Shown one piece after another: positions 42,285 through 54,000 of a stretch of DNA of 64,000 bases. Position numbers and translations under genes: made by a program. The stretch covers positions 815,001 to 879,000 of the forward strand of contig JASPKZ010003844.1 of NCBI GenBank assembly GCA_030220185.1, given 5' to 3'. Position 1 is the first letter of the stretch. Every line of letters begins with the position of its first letter. The notes beneath the pieces are model-generated. The model worked only from the letters and a program-made list of their open reading frames with translations. It made no database searches and was not told the DNA's origin. The stretch is from Diploptera punctata. Taxonomy: Eukaryota > Arthropoda > Insecta > Blattodea > Blaberidae.

Positions 42285-42604
42285 ACCATCCATCCACAGT
42301 ATTTCTGCCCGAGGGCAGGTCTTTCACTGCAATCATACCATTTTCATGCTAGACTTTGCAGCATTACTATGGAATTATAGGTGTGGTAGCTTCCTTTTGC
42401 TTTCCACACCGGTGAAGGAAGATGATGATAATGATGTTGATGATGATGGCCGGATGATTTTCGAGGACCGTTCTGCCCTAAGCGTCCTGACATTTGTCTT
42501 ACAGGTGAGGAAAAACCTCGAGAAAACCTCACCCAAGAGCCTGTCCTGACCAGGAATCGCTGCGTGACAAGGCAGCACGCTATCTCGAGACCACAGCGGT
42601 GGAC
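42285..42604 (-). mobile_element. SINE-A, 11-bp target duplication
   Basis: Slightly diverged, with a deletion in the head (B box incomplete: CCAGGAATCGCTGCG). Flanks AAGGAGTATTA (42274-42284) and AAGGAATATTA (42605-42615) differ at one base. Confidence 0.9.
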
Positions 42605-42611
42605 AAGGAAT

Positions 42612-42725
42612 ATTATATTAATATAAAATGAATATAGTTATTAATATAAAAATGAATGTATTAATATAAAAGTGAATGTATTAATATAAAAATGAATGTA
42701 TTAATATAAAAATGAATGTAGTAAA
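42612..42725. repeat. ~20-bp tandem repeat
   Basis: Five to six units of TTAATATAAAAATGAATGTA with small variation. Confidence 0.9.
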
Positions 42726-43883
42726 ATTAACGCTAATCTTACCTCATAAGAAATTGTCTGAGCCACTGCCCGTAATCCCCCTAATAAAGAATAGTTAGAA
42801 TTAGATTTTCACCCAGCAATTATTACAGTATAAACACCTAGTCTAGTACAACTTAAAAGAATAAAAATCCTAATTCAAATGAATGAAAGCCTCTTAAGCA
42901 AGGAAAAATTATTCATAATAATGAAGTCAAAAATAGACTAAAATATTCTATAAATTAATAGAACAATCGGGACAATTACCTAATTTGGACTATTCACAGC
43001 ATAACAGGAATAAAAAGAATAATAACAATAATAATAAATTCTTCAAATATCTTTAGTGATATATTGTATTCCTTATCATAAAAAAAGAGTCGATCCTTGC
43101 ATGCTCACCTCTGGTTTCAAGTTTGCGAATTCAAAATCGACCTATGTCTATGGATTTTTCAGAAGGTAAAAAGTCTAAGGGAGGGTTCCTTCGGAAGGAA
43201 ACTACGCAAAGAATTAAAGCAGTGAATTCTTGATTAAAAAATTACGACGCCTAAAATAACCTCAAGCCTAAAAAAAAAAAAAAAAAAAAAAAAAAACTGA
43301 GGAAAATTTGCCGGTCTTTTCACACCCAGATTTGATTTGCGTGACCATAGCTGTTAAAGAGCGTCATTAAAAATAACAGTAGCAATTTTAAAGAAGATTT
43401 CTACAGAAAGAATATATATAGCGAGTATAAAATATCTAGCTTGGAAGTATGCAAACGACCACAAGGAAAGAATCGCCACATAAGAGCATTCTGAAACATG
43501 TTACAGCTATTTTTTAAATGTAATGAAAATTTTTGTTCACAGTCAGTTAAACCAATTTAAATGTAGGTAGGCGGTAACCACTTTACATTCACAAAGTTTT
43601 AATGTGTCGACAGAGATATTCTATAACTTAAGCAATGAGTTGACAGTCATTGCAAGCTGCTTAATTAACACTTTCATATTTTCAAAATTATGCAAAATGT
43701 CTTTACGAACTGAAATAAACATTCTCTCACATTCTACCTTTTTCTGATTCATATGAATTTGTTTTCTTCGTCTGACACATTTATCTTTGGTATTACATAA
43801 AATAATAATGTTGAATTATGAACCAGGACGTACAGGTTGGTAATAATGTAAGTACGCAGATTACAAATACGAAAGCTTTGATG
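42726..43883. other. AT-rich DNA
   Basis: No coding region or repeat relationship seen; poly(A) run at 43270-43297. Confidence 0.5.
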
Positions 43884-43896
43884 TAAATAAAATCAT

Positions 43897-44277
43897 CTTC
43901 TTCGTCACGGTTTAGGCTTATTTACTAGCCTGTTCTGGCTCCAAATTGCTGCTGTTTCCATATTTTCTTTGTTCTTCCCAGACTTCTTCTTCCTCGTGGT
44001 GAATAGCTGTATGCTGCTTTTGGTATTCTATTCTCAGTCATCCTTGCCAGGTGTTCTTTCCAGTTCTGTATTTCACTATTGTTGTGTTTAATTCCTCTAC
44101 TTTTAGTTGCTTATTTCTGTCTTGTGTTTTTTGATATCCTGCTATTGGTCTGAGGAATTTTATTTCAGCAGCTTGTATTCTGGCAGATTGTTGTATTGTC
44201 ACTGTCCATGTTTCGGACCATAAGTAATAATAGGCACTGCCATTGTCTTGTACAATTTTATTATAGTCTTTCCTGGC
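43897..44277 (-). mobile_element. RTE-2b fragment, 13-bp target duplication
   Basis: Minus strand matches 22475-22889 (VEELNTT, SARIQAAEIKFLR..., end CAGGCTAGTAAATAAGCC). Flanked by TAAATAAAATCAT at 43884-43896 and 44278-44290. Confidence 0.9.
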
Positions 44278-44377
44278 TAAATAAAATCATATTATATATT
44301 TTACACTTGGATCAGTAAACAGCCCTATGTAGTTTTATAGGGTAAAATATTTTTACTAGAATTTTTTTTTCATTTGT

Positions 44378-44772
44378 CCACCACTGTGTCTTGGGGTATC
44401 GTCGTTGTCTCGTACGCAGCGAGCCCGTGTTCGATCCCCGTTGAGATAAGTATCCTGGATGAGGTTTCTTCGCCTGTAAGAAAATCTCGGGAAAGTTTAA
44501 CGTCCAAATGGCCCCCGTACATCATCTACTGGCCACCATAATCATCCGTATATTCGTCTTGTTTCATATAAATAATGAGTGAATTGTATATATTGTACTA
44601 AATGTTCGTGTGACTCGGAGGTGGCTTTGACATTAAGCTATTCACTTATCCAAGGAGGCCCTCAATGACCTTGTGTTGTCAAAAGTATGTACAGTAAGTG
44701 ATCGTCAAAAGTTAAAAATCCTCTCCCAACAGGTAGTATTTCTGAATGGCGTGGGACATGTAAAAGTAGTTT
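44378..44772 (+). mobile_element. SINE-B copy
   Basis: Head CCACTGTGTCTTGGGGTATC ... GTGTTCGATCCCCGTTG like SINE-A, followed by AAATGGCCCCCGTACATCAT, ATGTTCGTGTGACTCGGAGG, TCCTCTCCCAACAGG and the end GGCGTGGGACATGTAAAAGTA. Confidence 0.82.
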
Positions 44773-44824
44773 AATAATTTCCAATATTGTTATTTTAACA
44801 CATTTCCAATAATGGAACATATTA

Positions 44825-45170
44825 TAATATTATAATGATATTGTGAAAAGAAAAATTAACGTCTGAACGAGGAATCGAACCGTAGACCTCTCTCATTCCG
44901 TATGAGTGTGCACGCCCACTACACTATTGGAGATTCTCAAACATAGATACTTCTAAATGAAGCCGGCCGTTGACGTTGGTAGTTACATCTACCTGGCAGC
45001 GGACGAAACGGGGATTATAGATTTGTATATGTGAAAAGAATGGTTAATGATTGTACTATGCCTCGAGTAGTGTAGTGGTCTTGCACGCTCGTACAGAATA
45101 CGAGAGGTTCACGGTTCGAATCCTGGTTCAGACGTTAATTTTTCTTTTCACAGTAGCATTATAATATTAT
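44825..45170. mobile_element. Inverted pair of SINE-G units
   Basis: Left unit (44840-44940, minus) and right unit (45055-45156, plus) both end ACGTTAATTTTTCTTTTCAC and point outwards; the flanking AT-rich ATAATATTATAATG is also inverted. The right head keeps GTAGTGTAGTGGTC and GGTTCGAATCC; the left head keeps TAGTGTAGTGGGC and GGTTCGATTCC. The whole 345 bp behaves as one large inverted repeat. Confidence 0.8.
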
Positions 45171-45398
45171 GTAAAAGTAGGCCTACCTACAAAGAGAGAA
45201 GTTAATGTAAGGTAAAGAGTGATAGAAAATTATTCATGAATTTACAACGAAGATAACAACAGACTTCCTTTAACATAGTAGATCAACATAGCAGATAAGA
45301 AAATAAGCACTTCCTTCTGCAGTTCTCGATAATAGGCTACAGGTAGGATGGCTTTTAATGTTGCCAATTAATCTTTTTTAGACCTAATAACAACTATT

Positions 45399-46110
45399 AT
45401 CAAACCCAGAGGTTCATGACGGTGCGGACATAAGCTTTCCACGCATCCTTATCCTGAGTTAATATTTTCCTATCATTATAATTTACTTCGCTCAAATTAT
45501 GCTTAATGTTATTCTTCTACCTCATTCTTGGCCTACCCATTGGAGGCTTTCCCACTGGTTTTCCTACAAGGAGTTTCCATGCCCCTCTTTCATTTCCCAT
45601 TTGTACTACATGTACTACTCATCGCAATCTATGAGACTTAACTGTTCTTATTACATTTAGTTTCCCATAAGGATCATCTAGTTCACTCTTGTATAGTCTT
45701 CTTCATTCACCTGTCTGTTCGTCTCTCTGTGATCCAGAAATTTTCTTCCGAACTTTATTCTCAAATAATCGTAATCCTCTCTCCTCTCTTAAAGTAAGAG
45801 TACAAGTTTTGCATCCATATAATGCTAATGCAAGAATAACAATTTTATACAGTCTATTTTTAGTTTGTTTGATTAGAGAATTTGGATTAATTTCAAGAGT
45901 CCCTGTAAAGTGCATTTCCAAAATTAAGCCTATGTTTCATTCGTTTAGAATCTCATTTATGTTTGTTGTTATTGTTACTAGGTATTTTAATTCAGTCACT
46001 TCTTCAAAATTTCCCTCATTTTTCATTTCCATAATATAATGCATTTCTTTATGTGTCTATCTATTAATTTTATTAATGTTTACTTCCAGTCCCAATTTCT
46101 TATTGTTATA
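45399..46110 (-). mobile_element. RTE-1 3' fragment, old
   Basis: Collinear with 3899-4620 of the full element; many substitutions and small indels. No AAGT tail preserved; the 3' terminus reads CTCTGGGTTTGATAATAG. Confidence 0.88.
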
Positions 46111-46677
46111 TAATATAAAATTGATCAATACACCGTTAGGATGTATTAAAGAAATATAAGAATAATCGTGTATTTTTAGAAGTATATTTTCGATTCCAAG
46201 ACATTTTGATTATATTTATTCTAAATAACTCGTACTTAATATCTGCTTGCTTACTTATATTATTTGTACCATATATATTTTTATAAACGGATAAGATTAT
46301 ATCAGACCAAGATTGTAATATTAATGTGAAAATTGTAATATTTATACAGATTCATAGGAATTTGAAATCACGTCGATAGTAAGAGCCGCTTTAAGTCTCA
46401 TCGAAAGAAGACAATATTTTTCTTGGAACAAGGAAGTAAGGCTATAAAAACAAGTCTATATAGCGGAAGAAATTATAAAATTAAGAGAGGGCACAGTAGG
46501 CTTAACAGAAACAAAGAAAAATGAGTGTTGAATCAGACGTTCAGGAAAACATCTTATATTTTTACCCTGGAGTTGAAAAGCATAAATTAATGAGTACAGA
46601 GATGAAACTCAATATTAATTAAAAACACATTAAAGACATTTTTAGTTTATAATAATCTCTCTATCTCTTTACTTAGT
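46111..46677. other. AT-rich DNA
   Basis: No feature recognised. Confidence 0.5.
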
Positions 46678-47088
46678 ATTTACTTTTGCATGCCCCACGT
46701 CACCCGGCCTTTCATGGACAAGACCTGTCAGGAGAGGGTTTGAAACTCCGGACCTATACACTTTTTTTCAACAATTTTTTGACCACACAAACTCTTGGAG
46801 GGTCTGCTCAGAAGAATGCTAGGGCCACCTCCGAGATGATTCAAACATTTAAGGTAAGACACCATTCAGCCGTACATTCATATTAAACAAGGTGAATACG
46901 GCATGAACGATTGTGATGGCCAGATGATGTTCGACAACCATTTGGCCCTCAGTTTCCATACAGCTGTCTAACATATGAGGGGGAAAAATTGTAAAATCTC
47001 GCCCAGAAAACTTGTCCCGCCTGGGGGTTGAACCCGGGCCTGTTGTGAACGAAATAATGACAGTAATCCAAGATCATAGCGGTGGTTA
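46678..47088 (-). mobile_element. SINE-B, full length
   Basis: 3' end TTTTGCATGCCCCACGTCAC at left, GGCCACCTCCGAGATGATTC in the middle, AACCATTTGGCCCTC and the head GGGGTTGAACCCGGGCC ... ATCATAGCGGTGG at right. Shows that the A-like head and the B-type 3' half belong to one element. Confidence 0.8.
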
Positions 47089-47105
47089 TTAATAATAATG
47101 ATGAT

Positions 47106-47108
47106 AAA

Positions 47109-47151
<43 letters not shown>

Positions 47152-47155
47152 GTAA
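47106..47155. repeat. (AAT)n microsatellite
   Basis: About 16 AAT units, adjoining the 3' end of the RTE-4 fragment. Confidence 0.95.
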
Positions 47156-47700
47156 TACATTTATTTGTATACAGATTTTCAGTGTTTACACATATTTCTG
47201 TGCCTAAAGTTTTATGTTCCATCGCCACTCGTCTCTATTCATCCACTCCATATCCTCCAGTTCTCTTGTTCTCATTCCAGTTCTTATTTCTTGCATCCAC
47301 GAGTTTCGAGGACATCCTTTCTTTTTTCTTCCAAGTGGAAACCATTCCAATGTTTTTCTTGCATTTGTCCTACATGTCCATACCATTTTAATTGTCTGTA
47401 TCTTATTATAATCTACTATTGAATATTTAATATTCATTTTTTTCTCGTATGACTTCATTTTTTATTTTTTCCAATTTTGAACATCTTACAGCTCTCCTCA
47501 AAAAATCCATTTCCATGAACATAAGTTTTTGTTCAAAGTTTTTGTTGTAGTTCCATACTTCATCTTCATATGTGACAGCACTTCTCACTATTGAATTATA
47601 CATTATTTTGTATCTTAATTTTCCTGGTTATATGTCTGTTCCATTAGACACCATTTATCATTTCTGTTATTGCTCTACCTTTATTCATTCTGTCCTTAAT
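47156..47700 (-). mobile_element. RTE-4 3' fragment
   Basis: Minus strand 47458-47204 encodes MVWTCRTNARKTLEWFPLGR, then KKGCPRNSWMQEIRTGMRTR and LEDMEWMNRDEWR, the C-terminal GRPR/SW..I motif of another RTE-like lineage, with upstream frames decayed to ~47700. (AAT)n follows its 3' end. Confidence 0.8.
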
Positions 47701-47732
47701 TTCACTTTCTTTCGTATCCTCTTTATCTACTT

Positions 47733-47733
<1 letters not shown>

Positions 47734-47811
<78 letters not shown>
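47734..47811. repeat. (AAT)n microsatellite
   Basis: About 26 uninterrupted AAT units. Confidence 0.97.
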
Positions 47812-47813
<2 letters not shown>

Positions 47814-47849
47814 GATAATATATGAATATATGATCTAATGGAGTGTCTT

Positions 47850-48028
47850 GTTTTAAAAGTTCGTGTTGTCGCGGAGATGACCCTTGAATTGACCTGATCA
47901 TTCAATCGAGGAGGTCCTTTACGTCCTTGTGTGGTAATATATATATATATATGATCCAGATTTTTATATCTCTCCTGTCAGGTCGTGTCCTTGTAAGATC
48001 CAGGTGACGTGGGACACGTAAAAGTACA
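47850..48028 (+). mobile_element. SINE-B 3' half
   Basis: GTTCGTGTTGTCGCGGAGATG through CTCTCCTGTCAGGTCGTG to GGTGACGTGGGACACGTAAA; a (TA)n expansion lies inside. Confidence 0.78.
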
Positions 48029-48044
48029 TTCAAAGTAAGAATTC

Positions 48045-48990
48045 ATTCATAGTTTTGTGCCCAAGAGCAGGTATTTCACTGCAAACTCAACATTCTCCAC
48101 TCTATCCTTAACTCAGCCTTCCTTTTTCTATCTGCATACAAACCATTTTTTAATATTGTTTATATTCTTATGTCTTTTTCTGCCTCTAACTTTCTTTCCA
48201 TTGACCATTCATCCTAGGGCATCCGTCAGCAGGCAGTTTCTTCTTAGCCAGTGGCCAATCCAATTTCTTTTCCTCTTCTTTATGAGTTCCAGCATTGTTC
48301 TTTCTTCACCCACTTTGCCTAGCACATCTTTATTTTTAATTTTGTCTGTCCATTTTATGCGTTCCATCCTTCTCCATATCCACATCTCAAAAGCTTCCAG
48401 TCACTTTTCCTCATTCCGACGTAATGTCAAAGTCTCTGTACCATACAATGCTACCCTCCACAAAAAGCACTTCACTAGTCTCTTCCGTAATTCTTTTGCC
48501 AAAGTCCGCAGAAAATCTTGTTAAAACTTATTTTGCCTTTGCTATCCTCTGATTTACTTCTTGACTGCAGTTCATGTTACTACTGATTGTACAAGCCAAG
48601 TATTTGAAGCTCTCCACTTGCTCAATAGCCTTATCTTTAATCCTCATGTTTAACTTCCTTGGTTTCTTTCCTGTAATCATGACCTTCGTCTTATTTACAT
48701 TTATCTTTATTCCATAATCCTCGCACTAGTCATTTAGCTTCATCAGCATGCTCATCAGTGTCATTGCATCTTCTGCTAGCAAAGCCATATCATCAGCAAA
48801 TCTTATGCACTTAATTCTTCTTCCCCCCCATGTTTACGCCTCCCGTATTCCTGAAGCAGTTCTTCATTAGGTCTTCCAGGTAGATGTTGAAAAGAGTAGG
48901 CGATAGAGGACATCCTTGTCGTACCCGTACCAATTTCTTTTCTCTCTGACATTTCTTCTCCTATCTTCACTTTTATTCGTTGTTTCGTAT
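48045..48990 (-). mobile_element. RTE-5 3' fragment, likely partner of SINE-A
   Basis: Minus strand carries RT pieces: ADDMALLAEDAMTLMSMLMK, a KVMITGKKPRKLNMRIKDKA segment, EAFEMWIWRRMERIKWTDKI and RKRNWIGHWLRRNCLL, spread over several frames. The extreme 3' end (48100-48040) reads TTGCAGTGAAATACCTGCTC then TTGGGCACAAAACTATGAAT, closely resembling the SINE-A end. Pseudogenised. Confidence 0.82.
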
Positions 48991-49030
48991 AAAGATTACT
49001 TATGAGCCTCCTTCTAAACTAAGACAAAGA

Positions 49031-49772
49031 AAGAGATTATTATTAAGTACAAATTACTTTAATGTGTTTATAACAAATATTGAGGTTCATCTCTGTGCTC
49101 TTTAATATATATATATATATATATATATTCAACTCAGGATAAAAATGTAAAATGTTTAGGTAGGACTCCAATAAAAAAATTGATGTAAGAAAGAACGCTG
49201 TTTTCAAAGAAAATATTAATTCACAAATAAAATAAGTACACATAAGTATATTAAATTTTAAAATACTATCAAGGAAATAAAACTGATATGAAATAAAAAC
49301 AGCATGTTCATTATAAGAAACTTGAAACAAGTATTATAATCAAATATTTCGCAAACGGATTTAACAAATCATAAACAATCACATCATCAGCTGTTTGACA
49401 AGGCCGTCTGTGATTGTAAAAATTGCTGACGGTTTTTATGAGAATCTATTTCCGAGTGAGTCTTAATAAGCTCATCATGTCAGTTCATTTTGTATGACTT
49501 TAAACATTCGGCTCTACTTGTAATCCAGAATTAAAAATAAACAGGGATGGGGTAATTTCAATCCCACAGTTTGAATAAAAATCAAACTATTCGGATCTAA
49601 TTTAAATTATAATATAACTTTTAAATAATTATTTATTATTTACCAGCAATTTTATAGATACTTTAAAAGACAAATTTATAAAAGTGGATAGATTATTTCT
49701 TATAGTTGGGATTCATACAATCCCTAATAAGGTCCAGCGCCATCTACATACCACTCTATTATTTTATACGGG
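49031..49772. other. AT-rich DNA
   Basis: Contains (TA)n at 49105-49128; otherwise nothing recognised. Confidence 0.5.
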
Positions 49773-49990
49773 ACTAGCGTACCCGGCAGACGTTGCTGCC
49801 CGAACGTTCAATCCTCATGTCATGGCCGGACGATAAGAATATGTTACTTTTTAACCATAAAATTCAGCAATTAGGACTTAATTAGATATTATTAAATAAG
49901 TTCGCAAGAAAACCTCTTACTGCCTTCTGTTGTGGCTCAAGAAGTGTAAATGATGACGTCACACAGTCATGAACATTAGAATTGTACCCT
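49773..49990 (+). mobile_element. 5' end motif of an arthropod dispersed element
   Basis: ACTAGCGTACCCGGCAGACG then TTGCTGCCCGAACG resembles, from memory, the ACTAGC.GACCCGGCAAACGTTG start of elements widespread in arthropods whose 3' ends resemble the 133-bp array at 50560-52225. The stretch after it is not recognised. Confidence 0.4.
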
Positions 49991-50084
49991 CCTTTGCAGA
50001 TAACTTAAGAACCGTCATATAACAATTATATTAGAGTGGGAGAGAAAAAAATTGATGAGAGTGAGTCAAAACAGTTTTTTTTTT

Positions 50085-50243
50085 TCCCCCAGCTAGATTT
50101 CATTTCTGACCCACTGTGCAACGGTCCCATACTAGCCGACATTCCATGAGAAAAATGTCTTCCCCCGTAAAGACTCGAACCAGCGTAAGTCCCGTAGTTG
50201 TTCGCCAAGAGTTCTTGCCTTAACCACTCGGCTACGGCGTGAG
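50085..50243 (-). mobile_element. SINE-D 5' half
   Basis: Head at right (CTTAACCACTCGGCTACGGC; CTCGAACCAGCG), ending inside the body at ACCCACTGTGCAACGGTCCC. The 3' half is absent. Confidence 0.8.
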
Positions 50244-50362
50244 ACTCTTGGTGTCAATGAAAGACAAAAATGGTTATTGTGAGTTATCCGTAAGTGATAA
50301 GGGACTCTTGGTATCAATGAAAGACAAAAATAGTTTTTGTGAGTTATCCGTAAGAGATAAAC
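50244..50362. repeat. 61-bp tandem duplication
   Basis: GACTCTTGGTGTCAATGAAAG ... GTGAGTTATCCGTAAG occurs twice in direct orientation with four or five differences. Confidence 0.88.
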
Positions 50363-50559
50363 ATATGCTGTCGCGGACTTTTCTGTAGAGCTTTTTGAGA
50401 TATTCAATTCTGTGTACATTAATTTTGTGTATTTCGTATGGTTTAGGCAGCGTAAGCCATTTAAGCGTCCAAAGATCTACTTTTTTCACGTTTTCCACTA
50501 CAAAGGGCGATCTTTAAGGGTGTAGGAGTTGAGTATCACAACTGTCTTATAGCCTATGT

Positions 50560-52225
50560 TCATCCCGAGAATCTCCTGAACATTTTTTAATTTTTATATA
50601 TAAGATGTTCATCCCGAGAATCTCCTGAACATTTTGTAAAAAACCCCATCACAATCGGATCAACGGTATGGCCGCGCATAAAGTATGAACAAACTAACAA
50701 ATATAAAAACAAACAAACATTAATTTTTATATATAAGATGTTCATCCCGAGAATCTCCTGAACATTTTGCAAAAAACCCCATCACAATCGGATCAATGGT
50801 ATGGCCGCGCATAAAGTATGAACAAACTAACAAATATAAAAACAAACAAACATTAATTTTTATATATAAGATGTTCATCCCGAGAATCTCCTGAACATTT
50901 TGCAAAAACCCCATCACAATCGGATCAATGGTATGGCCGCGCATAAAGTATGAACAAACTAACAAATATAAAAACAAACAAACATTAATTTTTATATATA
51001 AGATGTTCATCCCGAGAATCTCCTGAACATTTTGCAAAAAACCCCACCACAATCGGATCAACGGTATGGCCGCACATAAAGTATGAACAAACTAACAAAT
51101 ATAAAAACAAACAAACATTAATTTTTATATATAAGATGTTCATCCCGAGAATCTCCTGAACATTTTGCAAAAAACCCCATCACAATCGGATCAACGGTAT
51201 GGCCGCGCATAAAGTATGAACAAACTAACAAATATAAAAACAAACAAACATTAATTTTTATATATAAGATGTTCATCCCGAGAATCTCCTGAACATTTTG
51301 CAAAAACCCCATCACAATCGATCGAACATTTTGCAAAAAACCCCATCACAATCGGATTAATGGTATGGCCGCGCATAAAGTATGAACAAATTAACAAATA
51401 TAAAAACAAACAAACATTAATTTTTATATATAAGATGTTCATCCCGAGAATCTCCTGAACATTTTGCAAAAACCCCATCACAATCGGATCAATGGTATGG
51501 CCGCGCATAAAGTATGAACAAATATAAAAACAAACAAACATTAATTTTTATATATAAGATGTTCATCCCGAGAATCTCCTGAACATTTTGCAAAAAACCC
51601 CATCACAATCGGATCAACGGTATGGCCGCACATAAAGTATGAACAAACTAACAAATATAAAAACAAACAAACATTAATTTTTATATATAAGATGTTCATC
51701 CCGAGAATCTCCTGAACATTTTGCAAAAAACCCCATCACAATCGGATCAACGGTATGGCCGCGCATAAAGTATGAACAAACTAACAAATATAAAAACAAA
51801 CAAACATTAATTTTTATATATAAGATGTTCATCCCGAGAATCTCCTGAACATTTTGCAAAAACCCCATCACAATCGGATCAATGGTATGGCCGCGCATAA
51901 AGTATGAACAAACTAACAAATATAAAAACAAACAAACATTAATTTTTATATATAAGATGTTCATCCCGAGAATCTCCTGAACATTTTGCAAAAAACCCCA
52001 TCACAATCGGATCAACGGTATGGCCGCTCATAAAGTATGAACAAACTAACAAATATAAAAACAAACAAACATTAATTTTTATATATAAGATGTTCATCCC
52101 GAGAATCTCCTGAACATTTTGCAAAAAACCCCATCACAATCGGATCAACGGTATGGCCGCGCATAAAGTAAGAACAAACAAATATACAAACAAACAAACA
52201 TTAATTTTTATATATAAGATTATAA
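50560..52225. repeat. 133-bp tandem array, about 12 units
   Basis: Each unit has ATGTTCATCCCGAGAATCTC, CCCCATCACAATCGGATCAA, GGTATGGCCGCGCATAAAG, an A/C-rich stretch and TTTTTATATATAAG. Units differ by few bases; one at 51318 has an internal truncation and one at 51510 a small deletion, the last unit drifts. The many 60-110 residue minus-strand ORFs over it are repeat artefacts. Confidence 0.95.
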
Positions 52226-52594
52226 GTATCAAATCTAAACAACAACTCATACATTTTGCAGCAAATAATTACCTGCCTTAATTTGCCTTCAACCCTCTGA
52301 AGGCCTATAATTAATCAACATTCAGATTTGTTATTCCTGACCCAGTTTCCTGATTCCTCCTATCAATGCATCAAAGTCTCTGTATATATCTTCAGTTAAT
52401 TCATTTATAGCCTCTATATGTGGATTAACGTAGTATTTTTTTATCCAATGTCCCAGGTATCATTTCGAAATTGTTGGTGTTCTCTCCTGACATTGGCGTA
52501 ATTGTATCCCACTGCTGAGGTTAGGGTACATGGAAGGTGGGATTACGCTTCCCTCATGATGTGATGGGTGATGATGATGATGATAGTAGTGCGC

Positions 52595-52828
52595 CAGGAG
52601 AGTCCTTAACACTAAACTAATCTAAGGCGAATATGCATGATGATTGTGGTGGCCATGTAAGGTTCGGGGACCATTTGGGCCTCAAAGTATCCTGACATTT
52701 GTCTTATAGATGCGGAAAAATTAAAAAAAAAACATCATCCAGGAAACTTGTCCCGACCGGGGATCGAAACCGGGCCCGCTGCGTAACGAGGCAGCACGCT
52801 ACCTCGAGACCACAGAGGTGGACGGATT
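52595..52828 (-). mobile_element. SINE-A/B-type head fragment
   Basis: Head GGGATCGAAACCGGGCCCGC ... CTCGAGACCACAGAGGTGG at right, then TTCGGGGACCATTTGGGCC and TGCATGATGATTGTGGTGGCC, which is nearer to SINE-B. The family-specific 3' end is missing. Confidence 0.75.
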
Positions 52829-52927
52829 AATCTATAATCAATAGTGATATTTACTTTTTCGACTTTCTTTTAACTTGTACGTTTGAAAAATACCGATATA
52901 TACAATAATTTTCTAGTTTTATATTAA

Positions 52928-53111
52928 CCAGAGAGAAAGCGTCCGATAGGTAGGCCAAGAATGAGATGGCAGAAAAACAATAATCGTGATTTCAGGGAGG
53001 TGAATTAAGTAGGGGATGATTAGAAAACATTGGCTGAGGTTAGGGATGTATGGAGAGCTTATGTCCGGGTGGCCAATTCCGTGTCCGATGATTCCAGTGA
53101 GTTAGTTTGTT
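52928..53111 (+). mobile_element. RTE-1 3' fragment
   Basis: CCAGAGAGAAAGCGTCCGATAG to GATTCCAGTGAGTTAG, about the last 180 bp, with frameshifts and stop codons. Confidence 0.85.
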
Positions 53112-53124
53112 ATAAAATAATTTT

Positions 53125-53471
53125 CCGATTGAGGGTCTTTCCACTTTTCAGCGGTTGCCCTTTTACCAGCCGGCTGCTGGCCCTTCACATCCACATGTGT
53201 CAATCACAGAGGTAGATGATCAATAGCCAGTGTAGGGGTGACATGTGGTTAGCATGTCGAGTCCCCCAGCCGTTATAGCTGGTTCCTCAACCTGGAGCCG
53301 CTACTTATTGTAGCTACCCAATTGCCTCACGATGCTGGGTGGGCACCGGTCCCATACTGGCCGAAATACCATGAGAAAATTTCTTCCCCCATGGAGACCC
53401 GAACCAGCGCAAGTCCCGTAGCTCTGCGCCAAGGCTTCCTACCTTAACCGCTCGGCTACGGCGCGGGACAT
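53125..53471 (-). mobile_element. SINE-D, full length, 13-bp target duplication
   Basis: Complete from TTACCAGCCGGCTGCTGG-type 3' end to the head CTTAACCGCTCGGCTACGGC. Flanked by ATAAAATAATTTT at 53112-53124 and 53472-53484. Defines the family length at about 346 bp. Confidence 0.93.
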
Positions 53472-53484
53472 ATAAAATAATTTT

Positions 53485-54000
53485 AAGAACAATAATTGAA
53501 GTCGTTCATACAGCGAACTTGCATATTATAATATTATATAAAGGTTCACGCAACACATACTTTGCATGACGTGATGATACACTGTCTGCATATTAAATTG
53601 ACAGATTTGTAATGTATTTATTTTTTGTTTCCTCTCTTGTGCAAATTCATTTTTTATGCAGTCGTACATGTAACAAATTGCGACATACTCAATATACTGA
53701 ATTCTACACTAGTAAATAAAATGTAAGCATGGAAAAAATAATGTAAGGATTTCCTGTGGAACCGATGGATTTTTCTTCGTGTAAGAAAAAAAAAACTTGA
53801 GGGTGAACCGAAGAAGATATTTGTGAGAAAAATATGTCGACAGTTTCTTGCCCAGATTTTAATTGCGATCCTAATAATCCTTCCTTGTTTTAGTCACCCG
53901 ACTCTGGAGTTACCTCCCCTCGTATATCAAGGACTGCTGGATTCAAAAACAGTTTTATAAAAAGCTTACTAAGTATTTCCTTAGAAAATATAATATACAG
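53485..54000. other. AT-rich DNA
   Basis: No feature recognised. Confidence 0.5.

Noticed and set aside
46686..46886. Possible exon ending at a GTAAGA donor-like site
   Set aside because: The sequence is the reverse complement of the SINE-B 3' half.
47644..47905. Leu-rich and Ile-rich small ORFs
   Set aside because: They are translations of an (AAT)n microsatellite.
50560..52225. CRISPR-like array
   Set aside because: Units are contiguous 133-bp repeats without unique spacers, in eukaryotic DNA with no cas genes.
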